Assembly (NCBI GenBank): GCA_028284045.1 | Contig: JANQSN010000043.1 | Coordinates: 21,229 to 85,228 of the forward strand | Origin: Alphaproteobacteria bacterium | Lineage (GTDB): Bacteria > Pseudomonadota > Alphaproteobacteria > DSM-16000 > Inquilinaceae | Direction: 5' to 3' | Length of the DNA stretch: 64,000 bases | Shown: piece by piece, positions 1 to 8,087 of the stretch | Layout: each line of letters opens with the position of its first letter | How positions within the stretch are numbered: the first letter of the stretch is position 1 | Made by a program: the position numbers and the translations under genes | Notes under the pieces: generated by a model | Database searches by the model: none | The model's input: the letters and a program-made list of their open reading frames with translations, nothing else | What the model was told of the DNA's origin: nothing

Positions 1-2
1 AG

Positions 3-80
3 CTGACGCCGGAGCTGCGGGCGCTGAAGAAGGAGGTCGCGCGGGCGATCGCCGCGCGCAACGAAGCCGCCGCCGGCTGA
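3..80 (+). CDS. 3' end of an unidentified gene (partial)
   Basis: The window opens inside a reading frame that ends at the TGA at 78-80. The visible 25 residues are charged and helical-looking (tail ...RAIAARNEAAAG). A hairpin with a short T-run follows directly, which supports this being the true end of a gene. Too little is visible to name a family, and it does not look like the C-terminus of QueA, a common neighbour of tgt. Confidence 0.45.
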   Translation: MTPELRALKKEVARAIAARNEAAAG

Positions 81-85
81 CCGGT

Positions 86-113
86 GGGTGGCCGAGAGGT
101 CACCCCTTTCTTC
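86..113 (+). terminator. Rho-independent terminator of the partial first gene
   Basis: An 8-bp stem GGGTGGCC / GGTCACCC (one G-U pair) with a GAGA tetraloop is followed by CTTTCTT. It begins six bases after the stop of the partial gene and precedes the queuosine transporter gene, so it probably separates the two transcription units. Confidence 0.6.
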
Positions 114-194
114 CCGATCCCCGGTTCTTGAGGTCCGGTCGACGGGTCGCCTGGCGGCCAGGCGTCGCCGGTGGGCCGTGAGCGGTGGGACACC

Positions 195-980
195 ATGATC
201 GATCTCTCGCCAGGTGCCCTGGTTTCGGCGCTGAACGCCGGCCCGCCGGAGATGGTGTGGCTGCTGCTGCTGGCCGTCTGCTTCGGGTCGGTGGTCTGCC
301 TGCATCGCCTGTTCGGCGCGGCGGGGCTGTATGTCTGGATCGCGGTTGCCATCATCGGGGCGAATGTCCAGGTGATGAAGCCGGTGGCGTTCTCGGTGTT
401 CCCAGATCCGGTGGCGCTGGGAACGGTGCTGTTCGCATCGCTGTTCCTGGCGACCGACCTGTTGGCGGAGATGGAGGGTCCGGCGGCGGCGCGACGCGGC
501 GTGCTGCTGGGCTTCGCCGCCTACCTCCTGTGGACCGTCCTGATGGTGCTGACGCTGGGCTTCAGCCCGCTGGACGAAGCGGCGGCCGGCGAGGGGTTGG
601 CCTGGGCGCTGGACGTCCACCCGGCGATGGCGACGCTGTTCATGCCGGCGCCGGCCTTTCTGGTGGCCGGCATGGCGGCCTATATGGTCAGCCAGTTCCA
701 CGATATCTGGCTCTATGACGCGATCCGCCGGTTGACCGGCGGGCGCCGGCTGTGGCTGCGCAACACGCTGTCGACGGCCGTCTCCGCGCTGATCGACACC
801 ATCGTCTTCTCGGTGCTGGCTTGGGTGGTGTTCGCGCCGGAGCCGCTGGACTGGCAGACGCTGGTGGTGACCTACATCCTGGGCACTTATGTCCTCAGGC
901 TGGCGGTCGCCGTGCTCGACACCCCGTTCATCTATCTGGCGCGCCATTGGGGCCGTCCGCCGGTGCCGGCCGCGGCATGA
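195..980 (+). CDS. yhhQ: Queuosine precursor transporter (YhhQ/VUT family)
   Basis: A 261-residue polytopic membrane protein with about six to seven hydrophobic segments. The stretch YMVSQFHDIWLYDAIRR followed by a conserved LRN...ST..S.LIDT segment is characteristic of the YhhQ/QPTR (DUF165, VUT) family, which imports preQ0/preQ1. I place the start at the ATG at 195, preceded by GGTGGGA, rather than the in-frame GTG at 171. The stop overlaps the tgt start (ATGA at 977-980), so the two are translationally coupled. That fits import of the base followed by its insertion into tRNA. No preQ1 riboswitch is recognisable upstream. Confidence 0.9.
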   Translation: MIDLSPGALVSALNAGPPEMVWLLLLAVCFGSVVCLHRLFGAAGLYVWIAVAIIGANVQVMKPVAFSVFPDPVALGTVLFASLFLATDLLAEMEGPAAARRGVLLGFAAYLLWTVLMVLTLGFSPLDEAAAGEGLAWALDVHPAMATLFMPAPAFLVAGMAAYMVSQFHDIWLYDAIRRLTGGRRLWLRNTLSTAVSALIDTIVFSVLAWVVFAPEPLDWQTLVVTYILGTYVLRLAVAVLDTPFIYLARHWGRPPVPAAA

Positions 981-2176
981 GCGGCGACGGCGCCGGCCGG
1001 GACCCGGCCGGCTTCGCGTTCGCGGTGACCGGGCGGGACGCGGCGAGCCGGGCGCGCACCGGCCGGTTGACGACGCCGCATGGCACTATCGATACGCCCG
1101 CCTTCATCTTCTGCGGCACCAAGGCGACGGTGAAGGGCCTGACCATGGGACAGGTCCGCGCCGCCGGCGCCGACATCGTCTTGGCCAACACCTATCACCT
1201 GATGATCCAGCCGGGCGCGGAGGTCGTCGCGGCGCTGGGCGGTCTGCACCGGATGACCGGCTGGGACGGGCCGATGCTGACCGACAGCGGCGGCTTTCAG
1301 ATCTTCTCCATGGGCCATGGCTCGGTCGCCGACGAGATCAAGGGCCGGCGCAACCAAGCCCGGGCGGAGACCCTGGTGCGCATCGACGAGGAAGGCGCGC
1401 GCTTCCGGTCGTACAAGGACGGGCGGGAACTGTTCCTGACCCCGGAAGGCGCCATGCAGATCCAGCGGGCGCTGGGGGCGGACCTCGTCGTGCAGCTCGA
1501 CGAATGCACCCCGTTCCATGCCGAGCGCGACTATACCGCCCGGTCGATGGAGATGAGCGCGCGTTGGGGCGACCGCTCGCTGGCCGAGTTCGCCCGCACC
1601 GATGACGGGCGCCAGGCGGTCTATGGCGTCGTTCAGGGCGGCACCTGGCCCGACCTGCGCCGCGTCAGCACCGAGTACACCGCCGACCGGCCGTTCTTCG
1701 GCACGGCGGTTGGCGGTACGCTGGGCGGCGACAAGGAAGAGATGCGCGCCGTGGTGGCGATGTGCGCCGACCATTGGCACCCTGCGCGCCCGGTGCATCT
1801 GCTGGGCATCGGCGGCATCGCCGACATCCTGGCCGGCGTGGCGCTCGGCATCGACAGCTTCGACTGCGTGTCGCCGACGCGGGTGGCGCGCCACGGCTGG
1901 GCGTTGAAGAAGGGGGTGCCCGGCGAGCGCATCAACCTGCGCAACGCGCGTTTCCGCACCGATGACCGGCCGATCGACGAGACCTGCGACTGCGCCACCT
2001 GCCGGACCGTCAGCACCGGCTATCTGCACCACCTGTTCAAGGCGGGCGAGCTGACCGGGGCGAGCCTGGTCAGCCAGCACAACATCGCGACCATGACCCG
2101 GCTGATGCGCGAGATCCGCGCCGCCATCCCTGGCGGCGGGCTGGACGCGCTCCGCCACGACTGGCTTGGGGAATGA
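977..2176 (+). CDS. tgt: tRNA-guanine transglycosylase
   Basis: A 399-residue cytosolic enzyme that exchanges guanine-34 of GUN-anticodon tRNAs for preQ1 in queuosine synthesis. Visible landmarks are LTDSGGFQ with the conserved Asp at residue 103, FDCVSPTR with the expected nucleophile Asp296, and a zinc site C337-x-C339-x2-C342-x25-H368. Length and motif order match bacterial Tgt. It starts inside the transporter stop codon. Other queuosine synthesis genes (queA, queG, queCDEF) are not in the window, so the pair could serve salvage, de novo synthesis, or both. Confidence 0.97.
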   Translation: MSGDGAGRDPAGFAFAVTGRDAASRARTGRLTTPHGTIDTPAFIFCGTKATVKGLTMGQVRAAGADIVLANTYHLMIQPGAEVVAALGGLHRMTGWDGPMLTDSGGFQIFSMGHGSVADEIKGRRNQARAETLVRIDEEGARFRSYKDGRELFLTPEGAMQIQRALGADLVVQLDECTPFHAERDYTARSMEMSARWGDRSLAEFARTDDGRQAVYGVVQGGTWPDLRRVSTEYTADRPFFGTAVGGTLGGDKEEMRAVVAMCADHWHPARPVHLLGIGGIADILAGVALGIDSFDCVSPTRVARHGWALKKGVPGERINLRNARFRTDDRPIDETCDCATCRTVSTGYLHHLFKAGELTGASLVSQHNIATMTRLMREIRAAIPGGGLDALRHDWLGE

Positions 2177-2219
2177 AGCGCTGGGGAGCGGGCCGGTCCC
2201 GCGGCGAGAAAAAGGGGCC

Positions 2220-3590
2220 TTAGCGCCGTTTCAGCGCCTCTAGTAGGTCGACAACCTTGCGCGACTGGTCGGCCATGCGCCGGTAGGCCTCGATCGCCCC
2301 TTGCCGGTCGCCCTTGTGGAACAGCCGTGCCACCTCCTTGCCGTGCGCGTGGACTTGGGCGTGCGGCTCTTCGAGCTGCGGGAAGGCGCGGTGACGGCGG
2401 ATCTCTTCCGGCGCTTTGTCGTACCAGCGGCCAAGCCGGCACTGATGGTGGTCGGCCAGCTCGGACTCGCTCAAGCTTTCCTCGCCGGCCAACATGCGGG
2501 CCAGCCGCTCCTTCCAGCGGATATGGTCCCACTTGGCGATCTCCAGGACCGCGTTGGGCAGGTCCTGGCTGAGCAGCAGGTCTGCCTGCTGGTTCAAGAT
2601 GACCTCCGAACGGCCGACCGCGTCGACGGCGATGCGGGCGTTGTCCGACCCGGCCTTCGCCTTGTCGAGAATGACGGCGATGGACCGCGCGACCTCTTCC
2701 GTGGCGGCCGTCTGTTCGGTGACGGCGGCGGCGGTATCGCCGAGGCGGCTGGTCACCGCGGTGACGCCCTCGGCCACCTGGCGGATCGCATCGCCGACGC
2801 CGGTCATGCCGTCGCGCCCGCGCGAGACGGCGTCCCCGGTCTGCTCGATGGCGCCATGCATCGCCTGGACGGCGTCGCCCGCGCGGGAAAGCTGGGTGCG
2901 GATCGCCTCGGTGGCCTCGGCGGACTGCTTGGCCAGCGTCTTGACCTCGCTGGCAACCACGGCGAAGCCCTTACCGGCTTCGCCGGCGCGCGCCGCCTCG
3001 ATCGTCGCGTTCAGCGCCAACAGGTTGGTCTGCTGCGCGATCGCGCCGATCACCTCCAGGACCTGGGTGATGTCGTCGAAGGTGCTGGAGACCCGGCCGA
3101 CCGCCTCGGTCGTCGCCTCCATTGCCCGAGCGATGTCGTCCATCGTGGCGACCGCGCCGTCCACTGTCGCCAGGCCGTCTCGGGCGACCGCCTGCGCGGT
3201 GTCGCCGTCGGCAGCGGCGTCGGCGGCGGCGGCGCTGATCTCGTTGATCGAGGCCGTCAGCTCGTCGACGGCGGCCGCGATGGTCTGGGTGGTATGGGCG
3301 ACATCGTCGCTGTCGCCGGCGACGAAGCAGGTCGCCGCCATGGTCTCGCTGGCCTGCATGCCGAGCTGGACGATGCGCGCCAGGTCGTCGCTCGCGGTGC
3401 GGCGGATCTGCTCGCCCAGCGCGATCAGGCTGCGGGCGACGGGGTGATCCCCATCCTCGATCTGCAGCGGTCGGCCTTGGCACAGCGCGTCGAGATGGGC
3501 GACCAACTGGGCGTGATCGGTCCAGGGATCCGGCGTTGGGTCGGAGGACTCGGCGACGGCGGATGCGGAGCGATGGAACAGCATCGGCAT
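2220..3590 (-). CDS. Cytosolic methyl-accepting chemotaxis protein with C-terminal CZB zinc-binding domain
   Basis: 456 residues (454 if the second ATG at 3584 is used) with no membrane segment. A receptor coiled coil spans about 95-330, with the hairpin tip [15 protein letters not shown] near 187-200. A C-terminal chemoreceptor zinc-binding domain follows (about 345-450), with ligand candidates H356, C384 (in HHQCRLGRW), H410 and H414. This is the CZB 3His/1Cys pattern known to bind zinc and, in other CZB receptors, to respond to hypochlorous acid. The paralog at 3905-5125 is aligned to the second ATG, favouring 3584. AGGA lies upstream. It is followed by no che gene. Confidence 0.9.
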   Translation of the reverse strand: MPMLFHRSASAVAESSDPTPDPWTDHAQLVAHLDALCQGRPLQIEDGDHPVARSLIALGEQIRRTASDDLARIVQLGMQASETMAATCFVAGDSDDVAHTTQTIAAAVDELTASINEISAAAADAAADGDTAQAVARDGLATVDGAVATMDDIARAMEATTEAVGRVSSTFDDITQVLEVIGAIAQQTNLLALNATIEAARAGEAGKGFAVVASEVKTLAKQSAEATEAIRTQLSRAGDAVQAMHGAIEQTGDAVSRGRDGMTGVGDAIRQVAEGVTAVTSRLGDTAAAVTEQTAATEEVARSIAVILDKAKAGSDNARIAVDAVGRSEVILNQQADLLLSQDLPNAVLEIAKWDHIRWKERLARMLAGEESLSESELADHHQCRLGRWYDKAPEEIRRHRAFPQLEEPHAQVHAHGKEVARLFHKGDRQGAIEAYRRMADQSRKVVDLLEALKRR

Positions 3591-3904
3591 TTGTTCCTGG
3601 TCTGAAGGTGTTCAGGTCCCGTATATGGCAGGCCGTATCGGCTTTCCGTACCAGAGAGAGAGCGGCCGTATGGCTGATCCCGGATCTTGAAGAATTCGAT
3701 GGTGCCGACAATTGGTTAACCAAATCTTACGGCACTCTGAAATTGACAAAAGTAGAGAAAACACGGTCATTTCTAATGAATAACGTAGTTCCGAGGTGAT
3801 AAAATAGATAAAAGAGATTCTCCCGGTAGTTCAGCATACCTTTGGGTGATCGGGTGTGCGAAGCATCGTCGGAAGCGGCGGCCGGCGCGCGCCGGTCGCT
3901 CGGG
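3591..3904. promoter_or_regulatory. Upstream region of the first CZB receptor, duplicated at 5126-5410
   Basis: A 314-base gap without a convincing gene. Its centre (about 3700-3830) is clearly AT-rich compared with the surroundings. The block TTAACCAAATCTTACGGC at 3716-3733 recurs at 5257-5274, and in both places lies exactly 132 bases from the homologous ATG. Weaker similarity extends on both sides, to about 3840 and 5405. This presumably holds the promoter of the minus-strand receptor gene and was copied with it. No clear -10/-35 pair could be assigned. Confidence 0.6.
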
Positions 3905-5125
3905 TCACCGCCGCTTCAGCGCCTCCAGCGCCTCCACCACTTTGCGCGACTGGTCGGCCATGCGCCGATAGGCCTCGATGGTGCTTTGCCGGTCGCCGCT
4001 GTGGAACCGCCGCGTCAACGCCCGGCTGTGCGGATGGACCTGGCGGTGCGGTTCGTCGAGCCGCGCGGAGGCGGGGAGGCGGCGGGCATCCTCCTCAGCG
4101 GTGCCGGACAAGTGGCCGAGCCGGGACGAGTGGCGCTCGACCCGTGTCGCCTCGCCCATCGTCTCCTCGCGGGCCAGCCGCTCCTTCCAGTGAAGATGGT
4201 CCCGCTGGGCGATCTCCAGGACCGCGTCGGAGAGATCTTGTCCGAGTACCTTGTTTTCCCGCTGGGTTCCGATGTCGGTCGAGCGCGTGGCTTGGTCCGG
4301 GAGCGCCGTCCGCTCGGTGGCGGCGGCGGTGGGGGCGCCGCCGAGACGGGGGGTGGCGGCGGCGATGCCCGCGGCGATTTGGCGGATGGCTTCGCCGACG
4401 CCTGTCATGCCGGCGCGTCCCTGGGAGAGGGCATGCCCGGTCTGCTCGATCGCGGCATGCATCGCCTGGACGGCGTCGCCGGCCCGGGTGAGCTGGGAGC
4501 GGATCGCCTCGGTGGCGATGGCGGACTGCTCGGCGATCGTCCGAACCTCGCCGGCCAGTTCGGCGAAGCCCGTGCCGGCCGCGCCGGCCCGGCTGGCCTC
4601 CACGGTCGCGTCCAGCGCCAGCAGGTTGGTTTGCTCGGCGATGGTGCCGATCGCTTCCAGCACCTGGGTGATGTCGTTGAAGGTGCCGGACACGCGGCCG
4701 ACCGCATCGGTCGTCGTCGCCATCGCCGCGGCAATGTGGTCCATCGTGGCGACCGCGCCGCCGACCCGCGCCAGGCCGTCGCGGGCGACCGCCTCAGCGG
4801 CTGCGCCGAGGGCGTCAGGGGCCGCTAGGGCCTGGGTCGTCTGGGCGATCTCTTCGCCGTCGGCGAAGTAGAGGGCGGCCATGGTCTCGCTGGGCTGCCG
4901 GCTGAGCAGGACGATGCGTCCCAGGCCGTCATGGGCGGTGCGATCGATCTGCTCGCCCAGGTCGAGCAGGGTGCGGGCGACGGTGCGGTCGCCCTCTTCC
5001 ACCGCCAGCGGCTGGCGCAGGCAGAGCGCTTCGAGATGGGCGACCATGGTGCCGTGATCGATCCCCGGTTCGGGCGCCGGGCTGGCGGTATCGGCAATGG
5101 CGGATGCGGGGCGGTGGTACAGCAT
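3905..5125 (-). CDS. Degenerating paralog of the CZB chemoreceptor
   Basis: 406 residues from the ATG at 5125, which has GGAG upstream and aligns with the start of the neighbouring paralog. It resembles that receptor throughout but is 48 residues shorter, with losses of about 18 residues in the first coiled-coil arm and about 25 in the second. The tip is altered ([19 protein letters not shown] against [19 protein letters not shown]). In the CZB domain the ligand Cys is Ser334 (RHSSRLGHL), while H310, H360 and H364 remain. The frame is open throughout, so it is either a decaying gene still without stops or a receptor with changed function. The in-frame extension to 5257 is not preferred. Confidence 0.75.
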   Translation of the reverse strand: MLYHRPASAIADTASPAPEPGIDHGTMVAHLEALCLRQPLAVEEGDRTVARTLLDLGEQIDRTAHDGLGRIVLLSRQPSETMAALYFADGEEIAQTTQALAAPDALGAAAEAVARDGLARVGGAVATMDHIAAAMATTTDAVGRVSGTFNDITQVLEAIGTIAEQTNLLALDATVEASRAGAAGTGFAELAGEVRTIAEQSAIATEAIRSQLTRAGDAVQAMHAAIEQTGHALSQGRAGMTGVGEAIRQIAAGIAAATPRLGGAPTAAATERTALPDQATRSTDIGTQRENKVLGQDLSDAVLEIAQRDHLHWKERLAREETMGEATRVERHSSRLGHLSGTAEEDARRLPASARLDEPHRQVHPHSRALTRRFHSGDRQSTIEAYRRMADQSRKVVEALEALKRR

Positions 5126-5503
5126 CGGCAATTGCTCCTGATCTGAAAGGTGTTCGGATTGCGAAAGTGTCGGGTTGCAGGGCGTTCGTTGTCGGCGAGA
5201 GAGTGCCTGTTTGGTTGATCTCGGATCTCGAAGCGATTGAGTGTGCCGACGACTCATTAACCAAATCTTACGGCGACTCTAAATTGGCGCGATTCGGAAA
5301 TGGATCGATTTCCATGGTCCTGTGATGTTGGTCTCTAATAAAGAGATTGGGTGCAGGTGGGGCTCTCAAATAATTAGCGGATCTCTCGGTAATTCAGTGT
5401 GCAACTCATCTTAGGAGAGCGTTAACGGCTGGTAACACATTATCGCTCTACTGCCGCGGCGCCGGCTGCCGCGCGGGCAGACGTTGGTCGTGAGGAGATA
5501 CGC
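5126..5503. promoter_or_regulatory. Divergent promoter region between CZB paralog and membrane receptor
   Basis: A 378-base non-coding stretch between the minus-strand gene starting at 5125 and the plus-strand gene at 5504. The left two thirds repeat the upstream region of the other CZB gene (18-base identical block at 5257-5274). The right third is AT-rich up to about 5450 and ends in GAGGAG just before the ATG at 5504. No gene or RNA is recognised in it. Confidence 0.5.
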
Positions 5504-7519
5504 ATGTCGATGTTCACGCGCCTTCGCATAGGTGCCCGGATCGGCCTCGGCTTCGGTGCGGTGCTGGCGCTGCTGATCGTCGCAAGCGCCGTCTCCTACG
5601 TCTCGCTGCACGGCGCCCGGGACAACTTCACCACCTATCGGGAGTTAGCCCGCTCGGCGAACGCCGTGGCGCGGGTGCAGGCGAACATGCTGATGACCCG
5701 GATGAACGCCAAGGACTTCATCATCCGCGGCACGCCGGAGGAGGCCGAAGAGGTCCGCCATTACGAGGAGCGCACGCAGCACCTGATCGCCGAGGCCTTG
5801 GCCGTGATCAGCGATCCGCATGGGCAGGAGCTGTTGCGTCAGATCGACGACGACATCGTCGACTACACGGGTCGGTTCGAGGAAGTCGTTCATCTGCAAG
5901 AACAAAGGAACGAACTGGTCTTCGATCGCCTGAACGTCCTCGGCCCGCAGGTCGAAGAGAAGCTCACCGAGCTGATGGAGCGTTCATTCAACGCAGATGA
6001 CGGGCTCGCTGCCCGGTATGCCAGCCGCGTACTGCGCCACCTGCTGCTGGGGCGCATTCATGTCATGTACTTCCTGCAGTACAACGACGAGGCGTCGTAC
6101 GATCGGGTGAACGCCGAATTCGCCGAACTCGACAGCGCGGCGGCCAGCTTGGTCTCCGCCCTTCAGAATGTGCAGCGCCGGCAACTGGCAACGGAGATCG
6201 TCGACCTGGTCGGTCAATATGAGACCACCTTCGAAGAGATCCGCTCCCTGATCGTTGCCCGCAACACATTGATTACCGAGGAACTCGACCGTATCGGCCC
6301 GCACGTGGCCGCCATCGTGGAAGAGTTCAAGCTGGACGTGAAGGCGCGCCAGGACGAACTCGGCCCGCGGGCCGTCGCCGCGCTGGACGAGGCGGTGACG
6401 ACCGCGCTCGCCGTCTCCGGCGTCGCGCTGCTGGTCGGTATCGCCGGCGCGCTTGCGATCAGCCGGGGGATCTCGCGGCCCGTGATGCGGATGACGCGCG
6501 CCATGGGCGAGCTGGCCAAGGGCAACACGTCCATCGAGGTGCCCGCCCGCGGCCGGCGCGACGAGGTCGGCGAGATGGCGGGCGCCGTCCAGGTGTTCAA
6601 GGAGAACGCGCTGGCGGTGGAGCGCATGCACGAGGAGCAGCAGGCCGCCGTGGACCGGGCGAACCGCGACAAGGCCGCGGCGATGCACCGGTTGGCCGAC
6701 GACTTCGAGGCGCGTATCGGCCATGTCGTCCAGGCCGTCTCCGCCTCGGCGACGGAGCTGCAGGCGACCGCCCAGTCCATGTCCGCGGTGGCGGAGCACA
6801 CCTCCGATCAGGCGACGACGGTGGCGGCGGCATCGGAGCAGGCCACCACCAATGTCGAGTCGGTCGCATCGGCCGCCACGCAGCTCGGCGCCTCTATCGG
6901 CGAGATCCGCGACCAGGTCCAGCGCCAGTCCGACATGGCGGCCAAGGCGGCGGAGGCGGCATCCTCCGCCAACCAGCAGATCGAGAACCTCGCCGATCGC
7001 GCCGACAGCATCGGGGAGGTGGTGGGCCTGATCACCTCCATCGCCGAGCAGACCAATCTGCTCGCGCTGAACGCCACCATCGAGGCGGCGCGGGCCGGCG
7101 ATGCCGGCAAGGGCTTCGCGGTGGTCGCCTCGGAGGTGAAGAGCCTCGCCAACCAGACCGCCCGTGCCACCGAAGAGATCGCCGCCCAGATCGGCTCGGT
7201 GCAGGCGCAGACCGGATCGTCCGTCGACAGCATCCGGCTGATAAACGAGACCATCGTCGCGATGAAGGAGATCGCCGCGACCGTGGCCTCGGCCATCGAG
7301 GCGCAGAATGCCGCCACCCAGGAGATCGGCCGCAACGCGCAGGAGGCATCCGGCGGGACGAACCGCGTCACCGGTGCGATCGGCGGCGTGACCCAAGCGG
7401 CCGGCGAGACCGGCCAAGGTGCGGCGGAGGTCCTCGGCGCGGCAAGCCAGCTCTCCCAACAGGCGGAGGGGCTGTCGAAGGCCGTCGGCGGTTTCATCGA
7501 GCAGGTGCGCACCGGCTGA
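5504..7519 (+). CDS. Transmembrane methyl-accepting chemotaxis protein
   Basis: 671 residues. The first membrane helix is at about 10-32, followed by a largely helical periplasmic sensor of about 265 residues (the size of a helical bimodular HBM sensor). A second helix lies at about 298-322, then HAMP ([11 protein letters not shown]... to about 375) and a long signalling coiled coil with the tip [20 protein letters not shown]. The C-terminus ([11 protein letters not shown]) lacks a CheR-docking pentapeptide. GAGGAG precedes the ATG by a normal spacing. It signals to CheA/CheW, which are not encoded here. The ligand is unknown. The gene at 8088 is a close tandem copy. Confidence 0.95.
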   Translation: MSMFTRLRIGARIGLGFGAVLALLIVASAVSYVSLHGARDNFTTYRELARSANAVARVQANMLMTRMNAKDFIIRGTPEEAEEVRHYEERTQHLIAEALAVISDPHGQELLRQIDDDIVDYTGRFEEVVHLQEQRNELVFDRLNVLGPQVEEKLTELMERSFNADDGLAARYASRVLRHLLLGRIHVMYFLQYNDEASYDRVNAEFAELDSAAASLVSALQNVQRRQLATEIVDLVGQYETTFEEIRSLIVARNTLITEELDRIGPHVAAIVEEFKLDVKARQDELGPRAVAALDEAVTTALAVSGVALLVGIAGALAISRGISRPVMRMTRAMGELAKGNTSIEVPARGRRDEVGEMAGAVQVFKENALAVERMHEEQQAAVDRANRDKAAAMHRLADDFEARIGHVVQAVSASATELQATAQSMSAVAEHTSDQATTVAAASEQATTNVESVASAATQLGASIGEIRDQVQRQSDMAAKAAEAASSANQQIENLADRADSIGEVVGLITSIAEQTNLLALNATIEAARAGDAGKGFAVVASEVKSLANQTARATEEIAAQIGSVQAQTGSSVDSIRLINETIVAMKEIAATVASAIEAQNAATQEIGRNAQEASGGTNRVTGAIGGVTQAAGETGQGAAEVLGAASQLSQQAEGLSKAVGGFIEQVRTG

Positions 7520-8087
7520 TCGAGCCCGCGGGTCGTCGACCCGCGGGACGTCGACCCGCCGGGTCGACGTCCGTCCTACGCCGACTGCCAGCGTCGTCGC
7601 GGCGACCGCGGCACTGGTCGCCCGCACGGGGCGGCCGCCGCATCGGTGCCTTCCGGCAACATTCCCCCAAGCTATTCACCGGCGTCGGACGATGCAGGTC
7701 GGATCGTCGCCAACCCTGCGCCGAGCCGGCTCGCCGGCGCGGTCGGGCTTCATCGACACCCATCGGACCCGGTGACTTCAAGAGTCAACATGTTCATTCA
7801 AAATATTTGTTTTGAATGCAGTTTCCAAGAAAACGTATACATTCCATAGGTTTTAATATTATAGAATTAGGCTCGAATCAAAAGTGAGAAATTATTGTCA
7901 GCATAGAGTCAAAGAGTTAAATTGCAATACAATTTGGTATCGAAATTTTGTAATTTACGCAGTAAATGGCAATTGGATTGATTTAGAATGTGAAAATTTT
8001 AGTTGGATCTTAAGAATCTCCGACTGATGATTTGCTCAGCGAGATGCTGCCGACTCGGCGTCATCTCAATCATATCGTGAGGATAAG
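7520..8087. promoter_or_regulatory. AT-rich intergenic region between tandem chemoreceptors
   Basis: 568 bases without a gene. The first part carries two adjacent perfect palindromes (7525-7572). From about 7790 to 8060 the composition falls to roughly one third G+C, in sharp contrast to the rest of the window, with runs such as TTTTAATATTATAGAATTA. No reading frame or RNA gene is recognised. It ends in GAGGATAAG before the ATG at 8088/8091 and presumably carries the promoter of that receptor. Confidence 0.5.
7525..7572. terminator. Two abutting perfect palindromes, probable terminator or protein-binding site
   Basis: The first arm pair is CCCGCGGGTCG / CGACCCGCGGG around one base (7525-7547). 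The second is a 13-bp stem, GGACGTCGACCCG / CGGGTCGACGTCC, around one base (7546-7572). They begin six bases after the stop of the first membrane receptor. There is no T-run, so a Rho-independent terminator is only one reading. A transcription factor site is another. Confidence 0.45.

Noticed and set aside
81..194. preQ1 riboswitch before the queuosine transporter
   Set aside because: The only structure seen is a terminator-like hairpin belonging to the preceding gene. The A-rich tail and conserved loops of preQ1 aptamers are missing.
3584..3723. A conserved short leader frame (TTG-start, MVN...SRS...) upstream of both CZB receptors
   Set aside because: Similarity between the two copies is explained by DNA duplication. 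Substitutions fall in all codon positions, and the frame is out of phase with the receptor and has no ribosome site.
3700..3840. Flagellar sigma-28 promoter before the CZB receptor
   Set aside because: GCCGTAAG on the minus strand resembles the -10 element, but no TAAA-type -35 lies at the required distance in either paralog.
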